Assembly: GCF_005239225.2 (NCBI RefSeq)
Contig: NC_133300.1
Span: 17,389,875-17,453,874 of the forward strand
DNA length: 64,000 nucleotides
Source: Populus alba
Lineage: Eukaryota; Streptophyta; Magnoliopsida; Malpighiales; Salicaceae
Direction of reading: 5' to 3'
Below, in pieces: positions 12,529 through 25,070 of this stretch. Each line of letters opens with the position of its first letter. Position 1 is the stretch's first letter. Below the pieces are notes generated by a model. That model was not told the origin of the DNA. It did not search any database and saw only the letters and a list, made by a program, of their open reading frames with translations. A program made the position numbers and the translations under genes.

Positions 12529-15500
12529 TCCACCTTCAACAACTGATCATGTGAAATGCTGCCAAGATACTTTCTGTCATGAGAAAAGGCTGCAGATTCC
12601 AAACAAAATCATACTCTCAGAAAGCTTGTTTTGACAATCTAAAAACACAAATCCAGCTCTTTAGACAATTAATACTCAAACTGGAGAAGGTGGCACTAGT
12701 GATTCTTAAATGAACCTCAAACTTTAGTGAGACGATATATTCATTAGTTTATCAAGTGAGCCAAACCCCAGACCACCTTAGTTAACCCAAGTGCTGTAAG
12801 CAAATCAATTTATGTGGGATCCACTCCTTTTATATTAGAAAATCCTTTATTGAGACCACAAAGCAATAAGCCCTCCACTTTTACACGGTGTGCAACTCTA
12901 AAGTCATGAAACAATTCTACCAACAAAGCAAACAGTGTGTGCATAACCAACAATTCACAACAATCACTTTTCTTTGTTTGATCTTAAGCAAACTCTCTCA
13001 GTACCTTTTCAAAATCCCGGAGTAGTTAAAGGGATTTCAAAACAAAATTCTTGTTGGATTATATGTTACTCTTGAAAGATAAGAATTAGGCTTGTTAATT
13101 TCACTTTCAGAAATTTGTTTCATGAGTATAATAATCAACAGCATACGATGTCATTAATGAAAATAAACTTTGATTAGCATGAGAGGCAAAGAGAGGAATT
13201 GAAAAAAAGTAGATCACCATGGATTAGGTTATGTGAAATGGAAACGTAGAAGCTAAGCTGGAAGTTTACTGTTGTATAGCATCAATGCACAGCTTTTTTT
13301 AACTTAAAAGAGTGGATCCTATATGTAGTGATTTGTCCATTTAAAAACACTTCACATAAGGTGCACACAAGTCAGCCTCACCTAGCAAGAACTCTACATT
13401 AACATAGAGACCTGTTCACAATTGAACAGCGATGGAGGTGGAACTAGAACCAGTGTTGAAAAGTCACCATGGCATGTCAATCGAATTTGCAACTTCCATC
13501 AATTACAAAGTAAATAAAATTAATATAAAGCTTCTATGGAGGAAGAGATATGAACAGTACCAAGACACTCAATAGGGTACTCTGAATGTTCAGCAAGTGG
13601 TTGGATGACTCTGTTGGGTAATATGCCTACCAGACTGCAAAAAGTAAGGAGGAAAAGAAAAGTTAAAACCAAGAAGGGAGGAATGAAAAAGAAAAGGAAT
13701 GGTGATCGTGATTCAGAATTTGGATGAGTCCCTTCCTATCTTAAACAACTCACCTTATGAGCCCATTCTCGGATCCAGTAATGACTCTGTCTTCATCAAG
13801 CTGAAACAAAAGATTTAAATGTTCCAATTAAGCAAACTCCTGGATTAAAAAGCCATCTGATGCAACAACAACAAAAATAAAAATTGAATCACCTTCAACA
13901 AAGAGTCAATAGAGTTTGGGGAAAGAGCAGTAAAGCGGTCACTGAAAATCAAAAGAAATATTCAGGACACTTCACCACGCAAGAAATCAATATTGAGTAC
14001 AGATAAAATTCAATTGAAACTCTCCATTCATGAAAGGATACTTGCACTGAATCCTAAAACTTTCAAGTATTCATATGTTTTGAAAAGGATACCTGCAATC
14101 CTTGAAAAAACCCCATGAATACAATAGCAGTGTTCCATTCTGTGTACCACATATAACTTTCCGACCATTCTGACAACAAAAAGGTACAAAATAGAACAGG
14201 AATTTAGCACAAATATATTGTGAGAAATAGCTTCCAAGTATTTCCTTTTGAAACTCATTTATTTGTGAAGTCCTGAAAGTTCACTACGATGCTAAAGAGT
14301 AAGATATGGGGTGGGAGATAACAAGAACACAATCTAATTAAGCTTTGTTTCTTAGAATCCCCACCTCCAAGAGACGAGTGCTCCATTGGAATATGGGAGG
14401 GGTTTAAGCAGTCTATCCCCATTCCAATCTCATGCCGAAAATACGCAATACATTTAGCCAAATCAATTTGCTAATATGCTCACAGAAAGACAAGTAGACA
14501 ACCATATGCAGCCACAGCCACAAAAACAATCTAAATACCATGTAGTTGTTTACCTTCATAATAACAACAGACAATAGCTCTTCTTCAGAAAATTCAGACT
14601 GGGATTGGATCTGACAAAAATTTAAAACAAATTAATCAAATTGCATGGTTCTGCAGAATTTCCCCAAAGGTACTTTTTTCTCTCTCTGAAAGAACCAGCT
14701 TACTTTATTAGTGCGAAGGTTGCAAACAGAAAGGGTCCCATCTCCACTAAAGAACACATAAGACAGAAATAATAAAGTATCAGCAAAGAAAATGCAAACA
14801 ATGTGAAACTAAAAATTACAAAATCCTGTGAGATGCTCTAGTCTTGTAATAAGAAAACATATGCCGATGTGAATCAACCAATCTTTTAGATAAAGAACTG
14901 GAAGGAAGTGAAAGAGGAACCAGACAATCATAAAGCACAATTTATTTGACTTACAACCCCCAACAACAATACATGGGTCTTGTAAGAGCCTACTCACATT
15001 AATATAGTATATATGAAAAGAATCATAAAGCTCCTCACAGCTCCATATGTTATTCATAACAATGCCTCAATCCTCTCAACCTCCTAATGCAAAATAACAA
15101 TAATGGAGACATATTTACAGTATTCAAAGAGAGATAAAAACAAGTTATAACAGTCTTAAATACCTTGTTGATAGCAGTTTCATGGAATCAGACGCAAAAG
15201 TCATATCCGAAACATAGTCATCATGGACATTAAAAGAATTGCAACAAGAGCGTTGCCTGGTATCCCATACCTGCAAAGAAGAACTAGTGACTTTTAAGAA
15301 TCAAATGAAGGATTTGCAATGTAAGATGTAAAAATGCAGATCATGGAATGAAATGAAGCACATGCTGCGCGAAAGGTTATGCAAAAAATCTGATCCTATC
15401 CAAGCTACATTCTCATCCAGTAAATACTAGAAGGTTCATTGAAGCAAAAAGTAAAAAGCTACAATTATGTTTGGACAAAATCATCAAAATTTAAGAGAGT

Positions 15501-16458
15501 AGAATGAATACGAAACAGGAAACAGCAAATTGAAAGAGGCATGATTTGTGTGGGCATGATCCAAATAGCTACTGAGGTTACAATAGGAAAAAAGCCTAAA
15601 ATGCAAGAGGAAATAAAGCTTTGTACCTAACCTTTACAAATAGACACAAAAAGACATGAAATATAGTCACCTTAACACATCCTTGATCATCCCCAGTTGC
15701 AACAGTTGACTCTGTGAGGTTTATCAAACTAAAGATGGCATCCCTGTGCAAGAATATGATTGTCATATGAGAATAGGATCTAAAAAGTTGAAGGTGACTT
15801 TTAAGAGAAATGGCCCTAGATCCATTTCATCAACCTTTAGAGGAGGCTGAAAAAATTAAATAGAAACCTACTCATGAGCATTTTCAAGACGAGCAATTGG
15901 TGATCCAGTTTCTAAATCTGTTGCCAGAATGGAGCGATCACTAGAACCCGTGATAATTGCTGAACCAGACATAAGACAGTACAGTTAAAAGTGCAAAGAA
16001 GATAGCAGCAACCAGTGCAGTTTGAAAGGCTAGCAAATGAATATTAGCAAATCAAAAAGCAGTACCGTGGCCGTCATTGATGAATCTAGCAGCCCTGCAA
16101 GACTCGCTATGTGCGTGAATTTCCAACAATCTGATTAGAATTTGAATCACATAAGTTGATTAGAACACAAGGTTACAAAACATTCAAAAAAAAAGGAAGA
16201 CAATTTTTTTCTCTGCGTTATAGTACCTTTGTGGTGAGGAATCAGCATTGAAACGGTATCTATAACAAGAGAGAATGATTAAACCAAGCATATACAGAAA
16301 ACAATTTCTAGAAAGACAGAACTGCTGTGGACAAAACCCAGAGATAAAGAAGAATGTACTAACAGGTGGAGGTCGCCATTGATCAAGCCAGCAGTCACTA
16401 TATTATCCGAAGGATGGAAATCCATAGTAAACGGAACTTTCCCCAAGTCTATTTCCAT
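11382..16458 (-). CDS. WDR55: WD40-repeat protein, WDR55 homologue
   Basis: Fifteen exons (high to low): 16458-16364, 16259-16227, 16130-16066, 15959-15872, 15743-15671, 15270-15164, 14746-14704, 14610-14554, 14169-14093, 13941-13893, 13800-13754, 13634-13561, 12589-12534, 12306-12186, 11443-11382. They sum to 1047 nt, 348 aa plus TAG, with every phase closing and GT..AG junctions. The protein starts MEIDLGKVPFTMDFHPSDNI and ends SSFFADL, as in Arabidopsis WDR55. WD-type strands include ATGDDQGCVKVWDTR and STRSGDGTLSVCNLR, followed by an acidic Ser/Asp stretch (SDSDSDAMDMD) and a basic tail. Known roles: Arabidopsis WDR55 binds DDB1 of CUL4 E3 ligases and is needed for gametes and embryos; animal WDR55 acts in nucleolar rRNA processing. 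A MITE sits in intron 14 and a (GA)n tract borders exon 13. Confidence 0.95.
11566..11755. repeat. MITE copy inside WDR55 intron 14
   Basis: Reverse-orientation copy of the abundant AT-rich family, with the hallmark CACCAACACATCAAAATTATCC core flanked by poly-T and poly-A. Inverted edges (GTTGTTTTTCAAAGTGCTTTT ... GAAACGCCGTTTGGAA) suggest terminal inverted repeats. Confidence 0.55.
12500..12528. repeat. (GA)n microsatellite
   Basis: GA dinucleotide run only a few bases from the donor of WDR55 exon 13 (boundary at 12534). On the gene strand it is a (TC)n tract just inside the intron. Confidence 0.9.
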
Positions 16459-17017
16459 TTCCCCTCTTTTTCCAATCCTTTAACAAATACTCAATGCCAG
16501 TAGCTAAAACCCTCCAAGAACTTCGACAGCAAGCACAGTTATTTTGTACAATATCTCCACAGTGTAAGCTATACGCATATTCAACAAGACAAATAGATCA
16601 ATTCATGATATTAACAATACATTTTCACATTCTACTACAAAAAGTAAATCGAATTTCAAACAACAGAAGCAACTATACTTATATTTAGTCCAAATTTACC
16701 AAGTTCGAGCTCAAAGCTTTCATCTTTTAATGCAAATTACCGAAATAACAAATAGGTTTTCTACTTTTCATGTCAAAATCAAATCGGCACAAGTCCACTT
16801 GTACATTTATGCAATGAAAATGTGTTGCAAATTGGGGAACATGAAAAACACATGACCGAAAATAATACTATAAAATGGAAAATTTAAGTACAGGTAATGG
16901 TGAATTAACTGAGACCATAAACTTTTTAAGGACTAGAGAGAACTGAAAAAAGTGCAAACTTTTTTTTAGCAATGAAAAAGATGCAAACTTTAACTGGTAA
17001 AGCACCAAGTACCAGAC

Positions 17018-17165
17018 CTGCTTTTTAAGGCGGGAGATTGCTTTGATGCAGCGGAGAGCGGGCCGGTGATCGGTGGAGGCTTCGGTGAGAGTTAGGAAGG
17101 GGAGAAAAGGTGGGGAGGGAGGGGGTTTGCTAGGGTTTATGAGAGGGAGTGGAGGAAGTACGTTC
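17018..17165 (-). promoter_or_regulatory. probable WDR55 5' leader with telo box
   Basis: A GC-rich, pyrimidine-rich (on minus) block upstream of the WDR55 start, bounded by a possible donor near 17018 and a poly-T run after 17160. It contains AAACCCTA (minus strand, 17131-17138), the telo box common in plant promoters and leaders of ribosome-biogenesis and translation genes. A 5'UTR exon followed by a leader intron fits, but transcription is inferred. Confidence 0.5.
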
Positions 17166-17199
17166 TTTTTTTTTTTTTTTTTTTACGCAATTGTTACTT

Positions 17200-18650
17200 T
17201 TCTAATGATTTTTCTTTTTATATATATATATAAGTGTTAATTTGATATAACTATGGGTCTAAAAACAATTATATAACTCATATAAAAACATAGTTTAACT
17301 AAAATAATTTCAAGATTATATCTTTTTTAAATATTAAAAAAATAATTTATTAAATTGAGTTGAATCAATCCGGGTTAACATATTAAATTTACAACCTAGA
17401 TTATAAAACTATGATAACTTAATATAAAACAAATTAAAATAAATTCTAATGCATAATCATCAATCAACCCAATGTTAAAAGAAAAAATTAAAAAAATAAT
17501 TAAAAAGAACCTAAAAAAGTTACCCAAGTTACCTATTATACTTTTGATCCTGGCCATAAAACCAAAATAATCTCATGAAAAGTAAATTGAAGCAAATTAT
17601 GAATTTCAATGATCAACTAACTCAATATTAAAGGATGAGATTAAAAATAATAATTAAAAAACAACATAAAAATGACTCGATTCAATTCGCCAAATTCATA
17701 ATCCTAGTCATTAGACTGAGATAACCTCATTAAAAAAATAAAAAATAAAATGACTTGATTTAACTTAAGTTGGCCTATCAAATCCGTGAAACGATCATGA
17801 AATTAAGATAATTTCATAAAAAAAAAATCAAAAAAAATTATGAAGCTTAATTTTTAATTGCCTTTATCGGATCCAATATTGAATGATGAAATTTATAAAA
17901 GTTTCAATTAAAAAAATAACACAAAAAATGAGTCAAGTCAATCTAGGTTAAGCCATTAAACAATGTTTACAAGTTGCTGGAATAACCTGATAAAAAACAA
18001 ATCAAAAACAAATTATGAAGCCTAATTCACAACCAGACACAAAATTAAATGATGAAGTTGGGGGGAAAGTCAATAAAAAAAAATTCCTAATGAACTCAAT
18101 ATTTAAATGATGAAATTAAAAAACAAAAAGTTTATTATAAAGAAAGAAAAATGAGACAACCGGGTTAATCCGTGTAATGAGAATATGATAACTCAATATT
18201 ATAATGAATAATGCTTTTGTGAGGAGGGGTTTATTAAAGTCACAATCAACCCAATATTAAATGATAAAATTAAAGAAGAAAAAAGTTAATTGAGAAAAAA
18301 AAAATTGAGGCAATCAGGTTAACCCGCTAAAACAGCAATCCGTTTCACGAAAGTGTGATAACTTAATAAAAAAAATCTAATATTAAAAGATAGAATTAAA
18401 AAAAAAATCAAAGGAGAAAAAAAAAAAGTAAAGCACTATTCCAATGAATGGTTCTTTGTGAGGAGGGGTACAACAAAAACCCCTCCTCTTTTAGTTTATA
18501 GTCAATAAATTATGAAATTAAAAAGAAAAAATATTGATAAAAGAGAGAGAGAGAGAGAGAGTAAAGTATTATTCTAATTAGCAGTGTTTTTGTGAGGAAG
18601 GGTATAATAAAACCCCATTCTCTTGTAGTTTATATTTAATAATGTACAAA
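17200..18650. repeat. degenerate tandem-like AT-rich repeats
   Basis: Recurring phrases such as CAATATTAAATGATGAAATT, GATAACCTCATAAAAA, AAATTATGAAGC and 'cgggttaacccg' return at roughly 90 or 165-170 bp spacings (for example near 17551, 17718, 17808 and 17974). The units are strongly diverged. This is probably an old satellite-like or transposon-derived repeat. No coding potential is seen. Confidence 0.5.
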
Positions 18651-21120
18651 CTAGTTTAACGGAGGCGCTACATTATGCTTTGAATAAAAAAAGAGAAAAA
18701 AAAAGTGAGCATGCCACATAAAGCTAGTTGATATTGTTATCAAACCTTGATCAATAGGTTAATTTTGAAACTTATTGATCCAGCTTTTTTTTCTAGCTTA
18801 GATTTAAAACTATACTATATAAAAATTGTCTTAGTGCGACCTAATCAACCTGGGATGTTCAAAGGTAACTCAGATAATCAATAAAAAGTATGTTTTGATT
18901 GTAAAGAAATTCAAGATAACTTTTATTTTTTATATTGAGAATGCAACATACTGGATCGATCAAGCTTTATGGTTTAATTCACTAAACCCGCAACCCAATG
19001 ATGGATTTTGGTGGGTTTAAGAACTTTGTTTTTCTTGAACTATTTTGTACTTAATTATACGATAGCATAAATAAACACTTTTAAATCGAGCATAAATCAA
19101 GTACAAACTAAATGTTGAGATGTTTGTTTGAAACTGTAATAATCTTATAAAAAAACAAATTGAAACAATTTACGAAGATAAATTTAAAATTAAAAAATAT
19201 TAAATAATGAAATTAAAAAAAATGATGAAAATAAACTTAAAAAAGGGGGAAATGCAAAAAAAAAAGAAAAAAGAAATGAAAAGAAAAAAGAAAGAAAAAA
19301 AAGCTACCTCCTTAACTGAGATGCGCTACCCTAAGTTTTTTTTAGTATGGAATGTATAATGTAAATCTAATATATGATATAAAAACAAGAAAAAATTATC
19401 TTGACCTACATTGGTATTTTAAAATGTTATACATCTTATTGTTTGTACTGTTCATAATATAATTAGCGAACTCAATCCAAAAAAAAAATATTACAAGTTT
19501 GTTAGTTAATTTAATATCTAAATTGTTGGAGAAAAAATAATTGATTTTGGAACTTCACCTAACAACTTAAGTTATCGGGTTAAGATGATTCTTTAACATT
19601 GTATTAGAGCTTTGATGACCAAACAGTTACGAGTTTGAATTTCACTATCCCTATTTATCTGATAAAAATTAAGCATAAAGTAATGTGAGCCTATGCAAGT
19701 TTCAAGTTCAAAATGCTTTCACTTGAGGGGATGTATTAGAGAATAAAATAAATCATATCTTGTGAACTTATGATTCTTTGATAGATTTGACATGTTAAAC
19801 ATAACAGGTTAAAAAAAGCGCATAACTGGTAAAAACATGGTCTAACTTTAAAAATGTTTTCAAGATGATAATTTTAAAAAAAATTAATATTAAGACAACG
19901 ATATATTGAATTATCTCGAGTCAATATAAGTTAACTCGTTAAATCTGCGATATAAGGTATGAATTCTATTGAGTTTAATAATTTTATTTTTTTATTAAAC
20001 TATTTTGATTTATTTATATGACAAAAATATAAGCACTTACAAAACCGAGCACCAATGCAATACTAGAATTTTTTTTTGAGACCCGAATAATCCAATAAAA
20101 AAATTAAAATAAATTATGAAACTTAATTCTCAATCATTATATTTTTTCTATAATTATTTTCTATATAATAACATGATAAAAAAATAGATAATGTCAAACT
20201 CGAGCACCAACCCAATGCCTATGTATTTTTTTAAAGATCACGATAATCCCATAAAAACAAATTAAAATAAATTATGAAGCCCAATTCATAATAATTATGT
20301 TTGTTTTTAATTATTTTTTACTTAATAATATAATAAATTATTTTTTATTTAATGTTATGATAAAAAAATAGATGATAACAAAAATGAACACCAATTCGAT
20401 ATTATAATGTTTTTCCGATGATACAATAACCATGTATAAAAAAACCATAATAAATAATAAATTCCAATTCTCAATAAAAATGAAAAAAAAGGTAAAAAAA
20501 ATGTTATTGTTACAATTAACCGTTCTTGTTAATATATTGAATTAATGAATCATATAATTAGTGATGCTAAAAAAACTGCAGAGTAATATTAAACTTAAAT
20601 ATAATTTTCACAATATTTTTTTCTATTGAAGAATTATATATTTGTGCATGTAAGAATTTTATAAAATAGGTTAAACTGAAAATGAAAAGCATAAGGCAAG
20701 ATTAGTTTAATTATAAATAATTAATTTGACAACAATGATAATAATTTAATTCCTAATAATTACTTAATGGGCAATATAACACAATTGATACGATTAAAGA
20801 TACTGTATAAAAAAGAAATTTTTGTATAATGCAAATCTGATGTATAAAAAATACTTGTAGAACATTGATAATTCTTTTTAACTAATCTTATGTTATTGGC
20901 TAAAAGAATCACATATCCGATAAGCAAAGAGTAGTTAATTTAAGCTAAATGGTATTTAATATATTTATTAAAAAATTATCTTAACTCAATAACTTATATT
21001 ATTAGCGAGATTCTAAAATATAATTTTTTTTTTTTATTTATCAAGATTACACTTATAATTATTTAATTATTAAAACTCTGATGATATATTAAAGATCAAG
21101 AAAATAAACGCAGCCCAGCA
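18650..21120. other. intergenic repeats; second degenerate repeat block
   Basis: No gene is recognised. Units beginning 'GAGCACCAA..CAAT' recur near 20047, 20200 and 20384, each followed by AATCC(A/C)ATAAAAA..AAATTATGAA, related to the 17.2-18.6 kb block. A TRIM-like element at 19524-19790 is listed separately. Confidence 0.45.
19524..19790 (+). mobile_element. old TRIM retrotransposon (same family as 37374-37666)
   Basis: A 5' terminal repeat TGTTGG...TTTAACA (19524-19598) is followed by a worn Met-tRNA primer site (TTGTATTAGAGC). The internal region contains TTTGATGACCAA..TTACGAGTTTGAATTTCA, then a purine tract (CACTTGAGGGGA), then a partial 3' repeat from 19732 (TGTATTAGAGAATAAAATAAATC). 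It has no coding sequence. The 3' repeat is internally deleted. Confidence 0.7.
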
Positions 21121-21154
21121 GAGTTACCAACATCATGAGCTGTACAGTTACAAA

Positions 21155-21513
21155 ATGGCTAGAGGGTTGAAGAAGCACTTGAAGAGGTTTAATGCTCCAA
21201 AACATTGGATGCTTGATAAACTTGGGGGTGCTTTTGCCCGCAAGCCCTCATCCGGGCCCCACAAGTCTAGGGAATGCTTGCCTCTGATTCTCATTCTGCG
21301 AAACAGGTTCAAGTATGCTTTGACATACCGTGAAGTGATTGCTATTTTGATGCAGAGACATGTTCTTGTTGATGGGAAGGTTAGGACAGATAAAACCTAC
21401 CCATCTGTTTCATGGATGTTGTGTCACTCCCAAAGACAAATGAGAGCTTCCGTCTTCTCTAAGACACCAAAGGCCGCTTCCGGCTCCACCCCCTCATATA
21501 GATGATGAGGATA
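21155..21513 (+). pseudogene. ribosomal protein eS4 (RPS4) pseudogene, truncated
   Basis: Starts [20 protein letters not shown] and follows plant eS4 to about residue 82 (KVRTDKTYP), then loses the frame through an apparent 1-nt deletion near 21401-21410. Nucleotide similarity continues in the next frame (FMDVVS.PKTNE, TKGRFRL), where a TAT-type codon has become TAA. Similarity ends near 21513, about halfway through the usual 260-odd residues. There is no intron in the retained part, so a 5'-retaining processed copy or partial duplication is likely. It cannot encode a functional 40S protein. Confidence 0.85.
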
Positions 21514-21908
21514 TGTTATTGACTTTTCTCTCACATGCTTAATTATAGAATTAATTTCTCTCTCACATGACTTAATTATTATAGAGTAATTAATTTTAAA
21601 AAAAGGATTTTTTGCATATATTGAACATAATTATTAGAAGATAAATAATCTTACGACAAGCCTTTACCTAGGCTTCAAGCTCATAAGATAAAATCGAACT
21701 TCATCGGTGTAGAATTTGAAGAGCCCGTTTGGGTGCAGCTGGAAACTTCAAATGGGCAATTCAAGTCATCTTGACAAGTTCAAAAAATCAGCAACAACAG
21801 TGGCTTTCAGCTTTTTATCATGTTTCCGCATTAGTATAGAGAGTAAAGCTGTGAAAGAGATGGGCAATTATTTCAAATGCAATAATTGTGCTGTATTATA
21901 AACCATTA

Positions 21909-21982
21909 ATAAGATAATGGCGTAGACTGTAGCTGAGAGCAGCCGATAAGATAATGGCGTCGACTGTAGCTGAGAGCAGCCG
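21909..21982 (+). repeat. 37-bp tandem duplication
   Basis: Two adjacent copies of TAAGATAATGGCGT(A/C)GACTG followed by TAGCTGAGAGCAGCCG, differing at about one position (21911 versus 21948 starts). Confidence 0.85.
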
Positions 21983-22597
21983 GCTACATGGGGTTCAGCT
22001 CTTGTTTCCATAATAATCTGGAATTGCTCTCCAGCTAGTTAAGCCCCATTCAGCTCTTATGCAACCACCTAGCCCCCCCCACACCAAGCCTTTAAGTTAA
22101 ATATGCATTTGACTGTGGATGGGGAGACCAAATTTCAAAACATTGAAAGCTTTTCTTCAGCTATTTCTTCACAACATCTTTCCAGTTCTTCTGCCCTCCC
22201 CTGGATAATTAAAGCCCTGTTCTTTACCGTATGATACTCATGTCTTTCTTCATCCGGTTTCCTGAAGAAAAAGTAGAAGAACTGCTGCATAACCATCTCC
22301 ACCCTCTCTCAGCAGGTTCGTCTTCTCCGTTGTGTCTCGCTTTCCTTTTTTTCACCTCTGCATGCTCTCTGTTTCCTCTCCCTTCTCTGTCGACTTGGCC
22401 TTAAGAAGAGCTAGTTGAGTGATATTACGTTTTAAAAAGTTAAAAGTTCCTCTCTTATGCTGCTTTCTGTGCTTGTTCTCCTCTCTCTCCCCTGTCTATT
22501 TGTGCATTAAATACATATGATTATTGAATATCAATGCATTATTTAAGGTTCTTCTTCCTTTGCATCATTGAATAGACAGAGCATTTTATGCAACCTT

Positions 22598-22760
22598 GAG
22601 GGCCGGGTTGGCGTAGCGGATGCCGTCTGGGTTCTGACGGTTTGCTCCCTTCCAGTCTCAAATTCGAGTCTGCTTCCCGTTGCGAGACCTGCACTGTATG
22701 TAAAAGTTGTTTTTTAAATATTTTTAAATATTTAAAATTAAAAAATATTAAAAAAAATTT
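22598..22760 (+). mobile_element. tRNA-derived SINE-like element
   Basis: A Pol III A box TGGCGTAGCGG (22609-22619) and B box AATTCGAGTCT (22661-22671) sit in a tRNA-like head (GGCCGGGTTGGCGTAGCGGA) followed by an AT-rich tail. It does not fold as an intact tRNA, so a SINE is likelier than a tRNA gene. Ends and target-site duplication were not determined. Confidence 0.55.
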
Positions 22761-24879
22761 AAAAAATATAATTCAACTGTAATCTCATATATCTTTTAAT
22801 TTGGTGCGTACAAATTGGCACATAATATCAATAAATGCAAAATAAAGAAACCTAATTGAAAAACCCAGAAGAATATGAGACAATTAACTCTCACTAACCA
22901 ATCAAACAAAACGTAAAAGAACAATTATACAAACCATATAAAACACGTAGCCAAAATACTGTAGAGTTTACTGTGTACACAGAGTCACAGACACAAAAAA
23001 AACTATTCATTATGATAGTAGAATTACGCTCCTCCTTTGAAGAAAATTTCGTTTGCCTTCGTTTTGGGTGGTTTCGTCTTTTCCAATTAGTCATTAAAGA
23101 TGTGTAAAGGGTTAATTTTATCTTTTTATAAATAATAAAAATATTTATTTACCCCCACAATTAAAAAAATTGAATAGCTGGCCATCGGTATTTATGCTTT
23201 GATGTTTTTTTTACAAAATTACACATTGACTTTTATGCCCTTATAATTAGGGGAAAAAAGAGGCAAGAGTTTAAGGCAATTTTATCTTTTCACAAATGAT
23301 TTTTTTTTTTGAACTTTTTACTCTTAATAATTATTTTTTTAATAAAAAAATGCAAGAACATGGACATCACATGTTGGTGCGTGGGAGGCACCCTTGCCTT
23401 TTAAGGGCTCGTACGACACTTTTCATAGCCAAATCTGTTCTTTCATTATTTTGTTAAAGGCAATACCTCTTCTTTTTTCTCCTAGTGCAACGCTTGATGA
23501 TAATAGGTGAGCAATTTGTTGGTGATAATGGTTTTTTTTTCTTCTCTCTCTCTATTGAAAAAAATTCACTCATGCCCTCTTTTCTTTTTATTTTTCAAGT
23601 TTGGTACATTATGTTTCTGATCATTTATTTTAGTTCTTAGTCTTATGGAAAATTTTTTCATGTTTTTAATTTAGTTCTTAAATTGCAATTTGTCATATAT
23701 ATTGTTTTCTAATTCGGTCTTTAATTTTTTTTTTTCTAACATGGCTCTTTTGTTAGAGTTTTGTTGTTTTCAACTTTATCATTCAATCAAAGTTTAAGTT
23801 GTATTGTTTTTTTGGTTTAGCTCTCTTTTTTTTTTTTTTTTTGATTTTTTTCTTTTTTTTAAGTTTTTTTTTTTAAATTTAACCCTTCAATTTAATTTTC
23901 TTTATACCCTCTAATTTTATATTTTCATTTTAACCTCGTTCTTTTAATTAAATTTTTTTTGTATGATGGATTTTTCTCTAATTTCATCCTTCACGTTTAA
24001 TTTATTAGAAATTGGGTTTCATGGTTTTTTCTTTTACCGTGCTTTTAATCTAATGACACGGGTCATAAGATTTAAGAGTTTACATGAATAAGGATTTTAT
24101 CATACTACCTTTTTTTTTTAAAAAAAGATTGATTTTGTGGTTATTTTAATTTTTTTCTATTGATTTATCTTGACCTCGTAACCGAAGCCATGGGTTTTGC
24201 AGCCTTTTTTGGATTGAGTTTTTTTTTTAATGTTTTGTTTTGCATATAATTTTTGAAGAAATTCTTTTATTTTGTACATGCAAGCTTTATTTTATAAAAA
24301 ATATTTATTTTCAAATAATATTTTTAATATGTTTGGCCTCATGTAGTACTTTTTTCCCTTTTATTTTTATGAATTCAGTTTCATATGTGTTTTTATTTCT
24401 ATTATTTTTTATTAATTTTAATAAATAAATTTAGTAGACACAAACGAATCTTGATCTTATTGTTTAGGTCATGAGTTTCTCAAGTCTTTTTTGAATTTAA
24501 ATTTTTTCTTTTTAAATGTCTTGTTTTGTATTTTATTTTTCAAGAAATATTTTTGTTTTTATGCAGATACGCTTTATTTTATATAAAATATTTATTATTT
24601 TAAAATAATAATTTTTTATGTATCGACATTGCATAGTATTTGTTTTCATACTCAATTTTTCATGTTTTTCTTTTTGTTATTGTTAATGATTTTTTTTTTG
24701 TTTACATTGGTGATTATCGATTTATCTGATTAGATGCATGTATAAAATTTTCAATTTATATAAAGAAAATATATCAATATAGTGATTATCAATTTAAATT
24801 TTTTTTTAAAAGCACTTTTAAAATACGAAAACAAACAGAACATCTTCGAAAAGAGTCCAACATCTAAATTTAATAATTA

Positions 24880-25070
24880 GATTTTTCAGTGCTCCATGTT
24901 TATTTATTTATTATTAGATATCAATTTACTTCAAATTAATATATTTTTTAGTGTTTTTAAATTATTTTGATGTACTAATATTAAAAATATATTTTTTTAT
25001 TTTGTTATATTTTTCATGTAAAAAACATTTTTAAAAAACAACTACAATCACATTCCAAACACCCATAATA
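24880..25070. repeat. AT-rich MITE-family copy
   Basis: TTTTTAGTGTTTTTAAATTATTTTGATGTACTAATATTAAAA core followed by TTTTCATGTAAAAAACATTTTTAAAAAACAAC, the same arrangement as the other copies. Confidence 0.5.

Noticed and set aside
14255..14461. Minus-strand ORFs within the WDR55 region (also 14028 and 14809) as separate genes
   Set aside because: They are intron readthrough or shadows of WDR55 exons, whose spliced frame is complete.
22605..22680. Functional tRNA gene
   Set aside because: A and B boxes are present but I cannot form acceptor and anticodon stems, so SINE is the better reading.
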